Below are positions 10,401 to 18,334 of a stretch of 44,068 nt of DNA, one piece after another; the first letter of the stretch is position 1, and each line of letters starts with the position of its first letter. Source of the stretch: Streptomyces anulatus. Its GTDB lineage: Bacteria; Actinomycetota; Actinomycetes; Streptomycetales; Streptomycetaceae. The stretch covers positions 1 through 44,068 of the forward strand of contig NZ_JOEZ01000053.1 of the NCBI RefSeq assembly GCF_000721175.1. The letters run 5' to 3'. Under the pieces are notes generated by a model. That model was not told the origin of the DNA and ran no database searches. It was given only the letters and a program-made list of their open reading frames with translations. Position numbers and translations under genes: made by a program.

Positions 10401-10759
10401 ACAGTGTCCGCACGCAGGAGAAGCAGAGCGCAACCGGAAGCTCGGACATCCGCGCTCGCGTCGAGGCCTCGCCCGCCGGCATCGCCCGCCAGACAGCTGT
10501 GGAGAGCTACCTGGCAGACCACATCCGCACCATCCTGCGCACCGGCAGCGCCACGCTCGACCCGAACACCTCGTTGAAGTCCCTGGGGTTCGACTCGCTC
10601 CTGGCCACCGAGCTGCGGATCCGCCTCGACACCGACCTCGCCATCCGTCTGGCGAGCAACTTCATCTGGCAGCATCCGACCATCGCCTCGCTCGCCTCGG
10701 CCCTGGTCGCGCACATGGGCCTCGCCGCGGAGGAGGACCCGTCGCCCGCCGAACGCTAA
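4427..10759 (+). CDS. Type I polyketide synthase, KS-AT-DH-ER-KR-ACP
   Basis: This 2110-residue protein is one fully reducing module. KS: Cys182 in DTACSSS, His317, Lys349 and His354. AT: Ser632 in GHSMGE; the specificity loop reads VASH (733-736), closer to the methylmalonyl YASH than the malonyl HAFH. DH: His931 (the usual HxxxG reads HRVHD) and Asp1099 in DACLQ. ER: nucleotide motif HSATGGTG near 1552. KR: TGGLGGLG near 1760, LDD at 1842-1844 (B-type) and Tyr1899. ACP: Ser2057 in GFDSL. There are no docking regions, methyltransferase or thioesterase. The GTG at 4427 is chosen because AAGGAG lies six bases upstream. A lone complete module suggests iterative use to make a reduced chain, with release by another enzyme. 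A mycobacterial Mas-like or lipid-type synthase is also possible. Confidence 0.95.
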   Translation: MAKYKHRPQPVSSTPIAVIGMGCRLPGDADSPAALWRLLREGRDAVGVPPPGREAAEPERGLPSDAHPSMHQGGYLKDVSRFDADFFGVAGREAEVLDPQHRLLLEVVWEALEHAGLPPDRLHGSPTGVFTGLSYNDYMDRLAGQPQELEGSILTNGHCVAAGRISYLLGLHGPSIALDTACSSSLVAFHLACESLHRQECDLALAAGVTLMLAPRVTRSFARMGMLSPTGRCHTFDAAADGFVRGEGCGVVVLKRLSEARRDGDRVLAVVRGSAVNQDGRSDGLAAPSADAQQALYRAALRRADVDPARISLIEAHGTGTPLGDPVEFASLAAVYGNGLSPCALGSVKTNLGHLEPAAGITGLIKTVLCLQHSIIPPNLHFTDWNPAITADPTRLFIPLESMPWPAKEPVRLAAVSSFGFSGTNAHVILQEPPPPARRAGLPAPRRPRPASPDVILVGAGSHRALPDAARRMADWLDAEGADVPLRDVAHTLALRRKPGRGRLAVIARSRAETAVALRLYANGEHAPALVCGPADVTAPRRPVWVFSGHGSQWAGMGRELLVREEAFRKALTEVDTLMRKEAGFSVLDLIQTGEPVTGCSRIQPALFAMQISLAAVWQAHGVRPAAVIGHSMGEAAAAVVSGALSLADGVRVICRRSALLERIVGTGAMASVGLGRAAVEAALADAGAAGVSVAVLAAPDTTVVSGDADQITRLISQWDERGIAAVPIAVDVASHSPHVDPLLSDLRQALAGLAPRTPDVPFYSTVAEDPRQNLLLDAAYWCDNLRRPVRFHPAVAAAAEDRHQVFIEISPHPVVTQSLKDSLAPSFPHPVVLPTLRRAQPEVATLRTQLATYHCNGGTVDWTPLYGDGSLVDAPTTAFDRMRHWTAGGTAPQADDGVLPGRHTEVPGDPVRHVWHATAPARHLPWFDDHRVHDAPVLPGAGSCALFHTTALAALTGASGVDLLDVTFHDLLPLGDDTEMSTTVTLTDGDQATCELHSRTPEGSWQLHASATARRTLAPPDAPAASVSALHDKHPVVLEPDQIYAKLRACGLEHGPAFTGITTLRTTRQQESFWAGIRLPRTALAPAPDLSVHPVLLDACLQLLVAGAVQDPTPPLILPVKIGSLRLLGDPAQAVYAHALITENSDRALVGDVRALDAQGHPVVALDDVQFLKGAPAEETPVDQWFMELGWHEAPRPDTDRKPPGNWLVLGEGDGRAERLAELLRSAGARAEAQEIPLGTQVLSSLAGTFSRHLAVGADPWSAVVLLGGTPSAGQTDPTEGAQQCARRLLALAQAGDEHRGSWRLYAATHHAYAVTAEEAGHPAHSTVRGVARVLAVERPHMRPTLVDTDPDERGLRTLAAELLADAPEDEVALRGGTRYVARIDRAPVAPPTSTVRTTRTVRFGDHGFRLRVGRLGDLDSLELTATGRRRPGEGEVEVRVQAAGVNFRDVLTSMGMLGSEPATPYRIGFECAGVVSAVGPGVDHLRCGDTVLGVQLEGGAFASFVTVPSFAVVPVPQGLAPAAAAGLPTAYLTAWYALRHVARLAPGERVLIHSATGGTGRAAIAVARLLGAEVLATAGTEQKRHQLRGMGIHCVMDSRTLDFAEQARLATDGQGVDVVLNSLSGPAVRAGLESLRPFGRFVELGVRDIMADAPLKLGPLRHNITFSTVDLIELQRHRPELLATMLREVVEHIAAGRLKPLLCTEYPLGRAADAFRLMARAGHTGKIVLTVPDRGEADAVVPEGPQSVVRNDGAYIVTGGLGGLGLATARWLAEQGARRIVLNGRRAPSSDTTRTVNEMAADTAVVLGDVSQRETCERLVEVATEGGVPLRGVVHCAMVLDDAALATIRDDQLGRVWEPKVTGAWNLHQATADQSPDWFVVYSSMSSLLGNAGQGTYAAANAWLDAFATWRTRSGRPTLAVDWGPWGDIGQAVDFAQRGYETIPTRKGLEALHCLLADRRVRTAVIPGPPRTWIPQAAAGSSLFTLLAPDSVRTQEKQSATGSSDIRARVEASPAGIARQTAVESYLADHIRTILRTGSATLDPNTSLKSLGFDSLLATELRIRLDTDLAIRLASNFIWQHPTIASLASALVAHMGLAAEEDPSPAER

Positions 10760-10786
10760 CCGGCCTGCCCGTACCCGGGACGATCA

Positions 10787-10824
10787 CGGCTGTGCCCCGC
10801 TACGTCGGTAGCGGGGCACAGCCG
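10787..10824 (+). terminator. Strong terminator after the polyketide synthase
   Basis: A perfect 16-bp stem (10787-10802 with 10809-10824) has a 6-base loop, 27 bases after the synthase stop. It probably ends the DUF5988-ketosynthase-synthase transcript. Confidence 0.8.
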
Positions 10825-11364
10825 CGTGCCTTCCGCCGAGTCCCCGCCTCGCTCATCGAGCGCGGAACCGCCTCACGGCGGTACTGCGTTCCGTCCAGCC
10901 GGGGTTCGTTCCACGGGCACCGGCAGCGGAACCCGACGACTCCTCGGCCGGAAGCGCGTCGCAGCGGACCTGGACGAGGCTTTCGGCCGCCTCTCCCCCT
11001 CGGGAGCGGCTCCGGGAGGCACCGCGCGACCTTTGCGACCACCGCGGGCGTGCCGCGGACCGCGAGCGCGACGAAGACGTACGGGGAGTGCGGGGCCGCA
11101 GCCGGTGCTCACGGGCGGCGCACGCCGAAGGCGTAAGCGGCGTGCGCCCTTCACGCGCCCTGCGCGCTCGTCTGTTAAGGGTGCTGTGGCTCTGGCATCC
11201 GGGACCGCGGGGGGCGCCTACTGGTGACACCGACCGGGGCCGCCCATCTCCTGTTGGGACGGCAGCGCGTGATGCCCAGCATCAGCTGCCGAAAGCGGCC
11301 GCTGGAGTCGGGGGACGAGTGGCGGCCGTAACCATCCTCGATCCCGTTTGGAGGCCGCATCCTC
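10825..11364. other. 540-base gap between synthase and Ig-like gene
   Basis: Both strands carry short very GC-rich frames without recognisable motifs. A GGAGG ahead of 11365 serves the next gene. I see no other gene or site. Confidence 0.5.
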
Positions 11365-12375
11365 ATGCCAGCCACATTAACCCTGGTCGCCATATCGCCG
11401 AATCCGTCGGCTTACGGCCAGCCGGTGACGCTGAGCGCTATCATCATCCCGCTCGGGCCCGGTACACCGACCGGCACCGTCACCTTCAGCGTCGACGGCG
11501 GACCGACCGTCACCGCACCCGTCGTGGGCGGTACGGCGACAGCGACGATCGGTGACCTGCCCGTCGGAGTCCACCGGGTGACCGCCGCGTACAGCGGTGA
11601 CGCCAACTTCACCCCATCGACGGGCGCCACCCTCCAGATCGTCCTCCCGGCAGCCACCCGGACGACGGTGACCTCCTCCCCCGACCCCTCGGCCTACGGC
11701 CAGCCGGTGACGATCACGGCGGCGGTGACACCGGTCGCGCCGCTGCAGGGCACGCCGACGGGCACCGTCACCTTCATCATCGGTGGCGGGCCGACTCTCA
11801 CGGCCCCGCTGGTGAACGGTACGGCGACGGTCACCGTGAACATGCTGAGCGTCGGTCCGCACCCCATCACCGCGATCTACGGAGGAAGCCCCGGCTTCCT
11901 GCCGTCCTTGGGGACGGACCAGCACGTTGTGCAAGGCAAGGGCGCCAGCACGACGACGGTGACCTCCGCACCGGACCCGTCGGCGCCCGGCCAGCAGGTG
12001 GCCTTCACCGCCGTCGTGGCGCCGGTGCCGCCGGGCGCGGGCACACCCACCGGTACCGTGACCTTCGACTTCGGCGACGGGTCGGTGCCGGTCACGGTTC
12101 CCCTGGTGGGGGGCGTGGCCACGGCCAATCACGCCTACGCGGCCGGCGGCCCGCACACGGTCACGGCGACCTACAGCGGAAGCGCCAACCTCGCCCCGTC
12201 CACCGGCACCGACACCCACACGGTGGTGGCCGCGGCGACCACCACGACGGTGACGTCGTCCCCGGATCCGTCGGCGGTGGGTGAGCCGGTGACCTCAGCG
12301 GCGACGCGAGCTTCACCGCGTCCACCGGCACCGACACCCACACGGTGGTGGCCGCGGCGACCACCACGACGGTGA
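11365..12375 (+). CDS. Ig-like repeat protein, 5' part (frame broken at about 12297)
   Basis: The product is built of about 95-98-residue bacterial Ig-like repeats (Big_3-type). Each starts near SPDPSAYGQPVT, contains GTPTGTVTF and ends with YSGDxxF..STGTDTHTV. Three complete units are followed by the start of a fourth, after which a 122-bp offset duplication throws the frame and translation ends after 336 residues with an unrelated Arg/Pro-rich tail. The ATG at 11365 has GGAGG about 10 bases upstream. No signal peptide is visible, although such repeats are usually extracellular adhesive or structural modules. The next segment continues the same array in another frame. The array is likely one gene, broken either in nature or in the assembly. 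Confidence 0.7.
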   Translation: MPATLTLVAISPNPSAYGQPVTLSAIIIPLGPGTPTGTVTFSVDGGPTVTAPVVGGTATATIGDLPVGVHRVTAAYSGDANFTPSTGATLQIVLPAATRTTVTSSPDPSAYGQPVTITAAVTPVAPLQGTPTGTVTFIIGGGPTLTAPLVNGTATVTVNMLSVGPHPITAIYGGSPGFLPSLGTDQHVVQGKGASTTTVTSAPDPSAPGQQVAFTAVVAPVPPGAGTPTGTVTFDFGDGSVPVTVPLVGGVATANHAYAAGGPHTVTATYSGSANLAPSTGTDTHTVVAAATTTTVTSSPDPSAVGEPVTSAATRASPRPPAPTPTRWWPRRPPRR

Positions 12376-12418
12376 CGTCGTCCCCGGATCCGTCGGCGGT
12401 GGGTGAGCCGGTGACCTC
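12197..12418 (+). repeat. 100-bp perfect direct repeat (offset 122 bp) that breaks the frame
   Basis: Bases 12197-12296 recur identically at 12319-12418, separated by 22 bases (12297-12318). The offset of 122 is not a multiple of three. The separator read in the array frame encodes SGDASFT, the end of a repeat unit, so the middle of a normal unit of about 295 bp is missing. This is the pattern left by recombination, or by assembly collapse, between near-identical units. Confidence 0.9.
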
Positions 12419-15209
12419 CACGACCACGCAGGTGACGTCTTCGCCGGATCCGTCGGCGGTCGGCCAGGAGGTGGCCGTCACCGTGACGGTCGATCCGGTC
12501 ATCCCGACCCCCGGGTCTCCCACGGGCGACGTCACCATCGACTTCGGCGACGGCGGCCAGTCCGAGACCGTGGCGCTGGTGGGCGGTTCGGTGACGGTGA
12601 CCCACGTCTACACCTCCACGGCCGGCAGCCCTTACACCATCACCGCCGCCTACGGCGGGAACAGCGACTACGGCTCCTCCTCCGGGACGGACACGCACAC
12701 GGTGACCGCGGCGGAGACGGAGCTCACCCTCGCCTCGGCCCCGGACCCGTCACAGGTCGGGCAGCCGGTGACGTTCACCGCCGCCGTGGCTCCCGTCGCC
12801 CCCGGCGCCGGAAGCCCGACCGGGACCGTCACCTTCGACTTCGGTGACGGCAGCGACGCGGTGACGGTGCCGGTCGCCGGCGGGAACGCGACGGCCGACC
12901 ACACGTACACCAGCGCCTCCGGCAGCCCCTACCTGGTCACCGCCACCTACGGCGGTGACGCCGACTTCGCGGGCTCGTCGGCCACCGACCCCCACACCGT
13001 CGAAGCCACGGGCACCATCACCGCGGTCAGCACGAGTCCCGACCCCTCGGTGGCCGGCCAACCGGTCGACATCACCGTGGCGGTCGCCACCGAAGCGCCC
13101 GGTGCCGGCACGCCGACCGGGGAGGCGGTCGTCGACTTCGGGGACGGATCACCCACCGAGACCGTGACGCTGGTGAACGGCACGGCAGTGGTCACCCACA
13201 CCTACACCGGCGCGGCGGGCAGCCCCTACACCGTCACCGCCACCTATGGCGGGAACGGCGACTTCACCGGCTCGTCCGGCACCGACACCCACACCGTGAA
13301 CATCGCCCTGACGACCACCGCGGTCACCTCCACGCCCGACCCCTCCGCCTTCGGCGAGCCGGTGACGATCACCGCCACGGTGACGCCCACGGCGCCCGGA
13401 GCCGGCACACCCGGCGGGACGGTGTTCTTCGACATCGGCGGCGGCCCGGTCCTCGACGCACCGGTCGTCGCAGGCACCGCCACGGTCGTCACGGACGCCC
13501 TCACGGTCGGTACCCACACCGTCACCGCGACCTACCCGGGCACCGCGAACTTCGGTGCCTCGGTGGGCAACGACACCCACACGGTCGGCCAGGCGGCCAC
13601 CACGACCGAGGTCACGTCCGCCCCCGACCCGTCCCGGCCCGGTGAGCAGGTGACGGCCACGGCGACGGTGACGGCCACCGCACCGGGCGACGGGACACCG
13701 ACAGGCACCGTGACCTTCGACTTCGGCGACGGGACCGCGCCGGTCCCCGCGGTCGTCGTGGGAGGCACGGCCACGGCCGCCCACGTCTACACCACGACGG
13801 CCGGAAGCCCCTACACCGTCGCCGCCGCCTACGGCGGCGACTTCAGCCACTCGGGTTCCGCGGGCACCGACCAGCACGTGGTCGCCGCGGCGGACACCAC
13901 GACCACGCTGACGGCCTCACCGGACCCGTCGTTCGTGGGCGAGCCGGTGACAGCCACCGCGACGGTCACGGCGAACGCGCCGGGCGGAGGGACACCGGCA
14001 GGGACGGTGACCTTCGACTTCGGCGACGGAACCACGGCCACCGCAACCCTGGTGGGCGGCGTGGCCACGGTCGAGCACACGTACACCACGACCGGGGGAA
14101 GCCCGTACAGCATCACCGCGGACTACCAAGGGAACGGGGACCACACCCCTTCCGGAGCCACGGAGGCGCACACGGTGCTCCCGGCCCCGACCACGCTGGT
14201 CGTTGGTTCCGCCCCCGACCCGTCCGTAGTGAACCAGACGGTGACGGTGACGGCGTCCGTGGCCGGCTCCCCGGGAACGCCGGGAACGCCGACGGGCGAC
14301 GTCGCGTTCGACTTCGGCGACGGGACCCCCGCCGCCACGGCGACCCTGGTGGGTGGCGTCGCCACCGTCGAGCACACGTACAGCACCGCCGGAGGCAGCC
14401 CCTACACCATCACCGCCGTCTACGAGGGGAACAGCGACTTCACCGGCTCCACCGGGACCGGTCCGCACACGGTGCAGCAGGACGCGACCACCGTGCTGGT
14501 GACTTCCGCTCCCGACCCGTCGGCGGTCGGTGAGCCGGTGACCGTCAAGGCGACGGTCCTCCCGGGCACCCCGGGCCCGCTGGTTCCCACGGGGACGGTG
14601 GAGTTCGACTTCGGCGACGGCGGACCGCCCGTCACCGCGTCCCTCACCGACGGCGCCGCGGAGGTCCCGCACGCCTACACGGACGCGGGAGGCAGCCCCT
14701 ACACCATCCACGTGACGTACGCCGGGGATCCGAACTTCTCCGGTGCCCTGGGATCGGACACGCAGACGGTGCAGCCCGCCCCGGCAACCGTGGCGGTGAC
14801 CTCCGCGCCGGACCCCTCCCTGGTGGGTCAGCCGGTGACGGTCACCGCGGCCGTGACCTCGGCCTCTCCGGGCTCGGGGGACGCCGACGGGCTGGGTGGT
14901 TCTCGAGTTCGGCGACGGGGTGGGGAACGTCGCACCACTGGTGGACGGGGTGGCGACGATCCCGTACACCTACTTCTCGGCCGCGGGCAGCCCGTACACC
15001 ATCACCGCGAGCTACGAGGGGGACCCGAACCACGCCGGGGCCGACGGTACCGACAGCCACACGGTGCAGCCGGCGTCCACCACGCTGTCCCTGGCGTCCG
15101 GTCCCGACCCGTCGGTCGAGGGCGAGGCGGTGACCTTCTCCGCGCTCGTGACCCCGGACGCTCCGGGAGCCGGGACGCCGACAGGGGAGGTGCTGTTCGA
15201 CTTCGGTAA
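12345..15209 (+). CDS. Ig-like repeat protein, central part (in frame to about 14880)
   Basis: From a GTG at 12345 this frame carries the array through about nine further Ig-like units. Markers are SPDPSxxGxPV, TFDFGDG and GSPYTITAxYxGNxDF..SSGTDTHTV. Most units place FDFGDG in mid-domain and a GxYTITA strand near the end, as in extracellular beta-sandwich domains. The frame leaves the array at a run of five G (14876-14880): with four G the text would read PGSGTPTGWVVLEFGDG. The residues after that point to 15209 are Arg-rich out-of-frame sequence. No membrane anchor or sorting signal is seen. Whether this segment is translated alone is doubtful, because the GTG lies inside the duplicated block. 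Confidence 0.65.
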   Translation: MVAAATTTTVTSSPDPSAVGEPVTSTTTQVTSSPDPSAVGQEVAVTVTVDPVIPTPGSPTGDVTIDFGDGGQSETVALVGGSVTVTHVYTSTAGSPYTITAAYGGNSDYGSSSGTDTHTVTAAETELTLASAPDPSQVGQPVTFTAAVAPVAPGAGSPTGTVTFDFGDGSDAVTVPVAGGNATADHTYTSASGSPYLVTATYGGDADFAGSSATDPHTVEATGTITAVSTSPDPSVAGQPVDITVAVATEAPGAGTPTGEAVVDFGDGSPTETVTLVNGTAVVTHTYTGAAGSPYTVTATYGGNGDFTGSSGTDTHTVNIALTTTAVTSTPDPSAFGEPVTITATVTPTAPGAGTPGGTVFFDIGGGPVLDAPVVAGTATVVTDALTVGTHTVTATYPGTANFGASVGNDTHTVGQAATTTEVTSAPDPSRPGEQVTATATVTATAPGDGTPTGTVTFDFGDGTAPVPAVVVGGTATAAHVYTTTAGSPYTVAAAYGGDFSHSGSAGTDQHVVAAADTTTTLTASPDPSFVGEPVTATATVTANAPGGGTPAGTVTFDFGDGTTATATLVGGVATVEHTYTTTGGSPYSITADYQGNGDHTPSGATEAHTVLPAPTTLVVGSAPDPSVVNQTVTVTASVAGSPGTPGTPTGDVAFDFGDGTPAATATLVGGVATVEHTYSTAGGSPYTITAVYEGNSDFTGSTGTGPHTVQQDATTVLVTSAPDPSAVGEPVTVKATVLPGTPGPLVPTGTVEFDFGDGGPPVTASLTDGAAEVPHAYTDAGGSPYTIHVTYAGDPNFSGALGSDTQTVQPAPATVAVTSAPDPSLVGQPVTVTAAVTSASPGSGDADGLGGSRVRRRGGERRTTGGRGGDDPVHLLLGRGQPVHHHRELRGGPEPRRGRRYRQPHGAAGVHHAVPGVRSRPVGRGRGGDLLRARDPGRSGSRDADRGGAVRLR

Positions 15210-15378
15210 CGGAGACCTGGTGAGCGCGACGCTGTCGGGCGGGCTGGCGACGCTCTCGTACACCTACCTCTCGGCAGTCGGCAGCCCCTTCACCGTCAAC
15301 GCGTCCTACAGCGGGGACGGCGACTTCCTCGAGAGCTCGGCCACGGACACCCAACAGGTCGAACCGGCCGGACCCTAA
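14896..15378 (+). pseudogene. Ig-like repeat protein, 3' segment
   Basis: This 160-residue frame completes one and adds one more Ig-like unit (VLEFGDG, then SGPDPSVEGEAVTF and DSSATDTQQV-like ends) and closes with a TAA at 15376-15378. It is in the same frame as the 5' part: the +2 shift of the duplication and the extra G of the five-G run together restore phase. It is therefore the natural C-terminus of the original gene. It is orphaned because no ribosome site is evident at its start. Confidence 0.6.
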
Positions 15379-15425
15379 GGGCCCGACCGCGGTCGAATCG
15401 GTCCAGCACGCCGAGGAGACCGATA

Positions 15426-15475
15426 GCCGCTGCGCCTCCCCGGCCGCCTTCGCGCGGCCGGAGAGGCGCAGCGGC
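15426..15475 (+). terminator. Terminator after the Ig-like locus
   Basis: A 22-bp stem with one mismatch (15426-15447 with 15454-15475) and a 6-base loop lies 48 bases after the stop codon. It may also end transcripts arriving from the opposite strand. Confidence 0.75.
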
Positions 15476-15883
15476 GCTCGCCGTCTAGGCACGGGATGTG
15501 GCCTTCGAGGATCGCGGTGACCTTGTCGCTCATGTACTCCATCCACTCGTCCTTGCCGGGCCGTGCAGCGGATGGAGCACTGCGGGAAGCGGCGCTCGGC
15601 ACAGCGATCGGAGATCGGCTGGTCGTGCAGCGGCAGCGCCAGCGAACCGATTTGGTTCCAGTCCATGACAGAAATGGTCTTCGGGGGAAGCCTTCCGTTC
15701 AGGGGTTCCAGTAGACCGTGGTGAACGCGCGGTCGAAGCGCCACGCGGTCAGGTCCTCGCGTGGGATCACCCAGAGGCCCTTCCCGCAAGCCCAAACGGG
15801 GCATTCGGCTCCTGTGCCTGTACGGGCGACCCGACCCCGCGGACCTGGCGGATCCGCCCCGGCAGCTCGCGCTCCGCCGGACG
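15476..15883. other. 408-base gap with possible decayed coding DNA
   Basis: On the minus strand, between about 15680 and 15487, two overlapping frames read MDWNQIGSLALPLHDQPIS and then GKDEWMEYMSDKVTAILEG. They look protein-like but are joined only by a frame change. I cannot name the family. No intact gene is supported. Confidence 0.3.
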
Positions 15884-18334
15884 CTACTCGGTGCGCAGCG
15901 CCGTGTCCGTACGCGCCCTGGCGGCCCAGCCGGCCGGGATCAGTGCGCCCAGCATCGCGATCACTACCCCGCCGAGCCCCAGCAGGAGCAGCTGAACAGG
16001 TTCGTACACTTCGAGGACCGGCGACGGCAGACTGGTGCCCACGGCACGCCCCATCACCGGCATGACGACGTGGTGCAGCGCGTACCCCGCCGGCACGCCG
16101 AGCAGCCCGCCGGTCACGCCGATCACGGCCACCGAGGCGAGCACGAGGCTCAGGGTCTGCCGCGGCGACATGCCGATCGCCTTGCAGACGCCCAGGTCGT
16201 GGATGCGTTCCCGGGTGTCCAGGACCACGGAGTTGAGTACGCCGAGACCGGCCACGGTGATCAGCATGAGGGTGAGCAGCACCGCCATCGCGGCCATGAT
16301 GAGGATGACGCCGTCCTGCCCCGACTCGGAGCCGGTCGTAGCGTCGCCGCCCAGCGGCTGCACGACCGCGGCGACCTTCTGGGCGTAGTCGTCGGCGGAG
16401 ACGCCGGGCTTCGTTTCGACGAGGAAGGTGCTGGGCTCGGCCGACGTGAAGTCGGCCATGTCCGCGTGGATCTCCAGCTGGCTGCCCGACGTGTCGAAGG
16501 ACTCGCCCACGATCCGCAGGGTCGCGGTGTCCTTCTCGTAGGTCACCCGCACCGTGTCACCGATCTTGGTGCTGGTCCGTTCCAGGAAGCGCGAGGGCAC
16601 CACGACCTGTCCCTTACCAGTGATCCAGTGCCCGGAGATCATCTCGTAGCTGCCAGAGCGCGAATCGCCCTCGTAGAGGCTGGCCCGGATTGATCCTGAG
16701 ATCCCGGCCACGGCGACCTCGGTCCGGGCCTTGCCGTAGTACGACTCCGTGCCCGGCTGCGACGTGACGGCGGACCGCACCTTCGCCGGATCGGCGACCT
16801 TGGGCTTCTTGGACGTGCTCGCCGCACTGTTCTCCACGGGAGGCGGGCCTGCATCGCTGCCGCCAGAGGGGGGCGGATCTCCCGCGTCGCCCCCCACAAG
16901 AGGCGGCGGCGGGGGAGCGACTTCGATCGGCTTGGTCGTGGTGACCGTGACTGCGGCACGGTTCTCCGGGTCCTGCGAGGTGCCGATCGCGTTCAGGGAC
17001 GAGGTCAGCCCCACAGCGAACGTTGCCGCGACCGTACCGAACGCCACCGCGAGCAGCATCGCGAGAGTACGTACCGGATGCGTGAAGGGGGTGGCGAGAC
17101 CGTAGGTCACCGGCCGCGGCAGCGGCAGCAGCCCCATCGCACGATGCGCGCACTGGCCGCGCCCAGTGCGCGGCGTCCGGCCGACCGCGATGGCCTCGAC
17201 CGTACGCAGCCTTCCGGCCCGCAGCGCGGGAATCAGCGCCGCGAGCCCCACCACGACCAGGGCGGCGGCCGGTACGGCGACGTCCACCCACCAGGCCACC
17301 GAGAGCGAGACGCCGCCGTACACCGACTCGGTGTCGGACAGCAGGGGCACGGCAAGGAGATTCCCCAGGACGACACCCAGGACGATGCCGACGACGGCCG
17401 GGATCAGCGCCTGGGCCATGTAGGCGCGTACGACCTCGCTTGGGGTGAAGCCGATGGCCTTGAGGATGCCGATTCTGCGCAGGCTGGTGCCGACCGCACC
17501 ACTGATCACACTGCTGACGGTGATCACCGACATCACGATCCCGAGCGCGCCGAAAGCCATCACGAACGGGACGGTCGCCGCCGCACCCTGATCAGCGGCG
17601 CGCTTGGTGTCCAGCCAGGACTGGGTCCCAAGAAGCGCCCCGGGCACCACGGAGGCGGCGAGCTTCTTCCGGTCGGCGATGATCTGCCACTTCGTGCTCG
17701 CGGAGTCGAAGCGGTAGAGCATCTGACTCGCGACTGGGTTGCCCTTCGATGCCAGCGCGTCGACCTGCGCGGGGGCCGCCCAGGCGTCGGCGGTCTTGCT
17801 GGCGGAGACGGCAAAGCCGACGATCAAAAGGGGCGGTGCGTCCTTGGCGTCCGATGTCTTCATGGGGGTGCCGATCCCGAGGGCGGGCCCCTCGAGCGAC
17901 GCGTCGAGCACGATCTCGCCCGGCTTCTGCGCCCACCGGCCCGACTTCAGATCCACCCGGTCCACGGCGCCGTCAGGGCCGGACCGCCCGACCAGGGTCA
18001 GCGTCGGCAGTTGGAAGCCCGCCCGGTCCACCGGACGGACCGACGTGGACGGGTACGGTCCCGCGCTCGCGGCGACGCCGGGCAGCTTCCCGGTCTTCGC
18101 CAGCTCCGCCGCACTCGCCTTGGCAGGATCGAACTGGGCGGTGATGTGCGAACCTCGCTGCTTCGTGAAGGCGTTGTCGAAGGGCGCGGCTGCGGCGACC
18201 ATCAGCGACCCGGCGACCACGGCCGAGGCCACGGCCATCATCGTGGCCACGGCGATCACCACTGTCTGCACCCGCCGTCGGTCGACGCCGGAGCGTACGA
18301 CCCGGCCCATCGCGCCGGTGCCGAACAGGCTCAT
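15884..18334 (-). CDS. FtsX-type ABC transporter permease
   Basis: This 816-residue membrane protein has the MacB/FtsX layout. An N-terminal membrane segment (residues about 22-50) is followed by a large outside domain and three membrane segments of the first FtsX unit. A fourth central segment leads to a Pro/Gly-rich linker (PPPPPLVGGDAGDPPPSGG), a second outside domain and a final FtsX unit with three segments. Such permeases work by mechanotransmission in export of peptides, lipids or drugs rather than simple import. The ATG at 18334 overlaps the TGA of the ATPase gene (ATGA), so the two are translationally coupled. Upstream residues in the open frame to 18403 lie inside the ATPase gene and are not used. 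A two-component pair diverges from this operon and is the likely regulator. Confidence 0.9.
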   Translation of the reverse strand: MSLFGTGAMGRVVRSGVDRRRVQTVVIAVATMMAVASAVVAGSLMVAAAAPFDNAFTKQRGSHITAQFDPAKASAAELAKTGKLPGVAASAGPYPSTSVRPVDRAGFQLPTLTLVGRSGPDGAVDRVDLKSGRWAQKPGEIVLDASLEGPALGIGTPMKTSDAKDAPPLLIVGFAVSASKTADAWAAPAQVDALASKGNPVASQMLYRFDSASTKWQIIADRKKLAASVVPGALLGTQSWLDTKRAADQGAAATVPFVMAFGALGIVMSVITVSSVISGAVGTSLRRIGILKAIGFTPSEVVRAYMAQALIPAVVGIVLGVVLGNLLAVPLLSDTESVYGGVSLSVAWWVDVAVPAAALVVVGLAALIPALRAGRLRTVEAIAVGRTPRTGRGQCAHRAMGLLPLPRPVTYGLATPFTHPVRTLAMLLAVAFGTVAATFAVGLTSSLNAIGTSQDPENRAAVTVTTTKPIEVAPPPPPLVGGDAGDPPPSGGSDAGPPPVENSAASTSKKPKVADPAKVRSAVTSQPGTESYYGKARTEVAVAGISGSIRASLYEGDSRSGSYEMISGHWITGKGQVVVPSRFLERTSTKIGDTVRVTYEKDTATLRIVGESFDTSGSQLEIHADMADFTSAEPSTFLVETKPGVSADDYAQKVAAVVQPLGGDATTGSESGQDGVILIMAAMAVLLTLMLITVAGLGVLNSVVLDTRERIHDLGVCKAIGMSPRQTLSLVLASVAVIGVTGGLLGVPAGYALHHVVMPVMGRAVGTSLPSPVLEVYEPVQLLLLGLGGVVIAMLGALIPAGWAARARTDTALRTE

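Noticed and set aside
8333..10714. A 793-codon open frame antisense to the polyketide synthase
   Set aside because: It mirrors the coding strand of the ER-KR region, has no motifs and is the usual antisense shadow in GC-rich genes.
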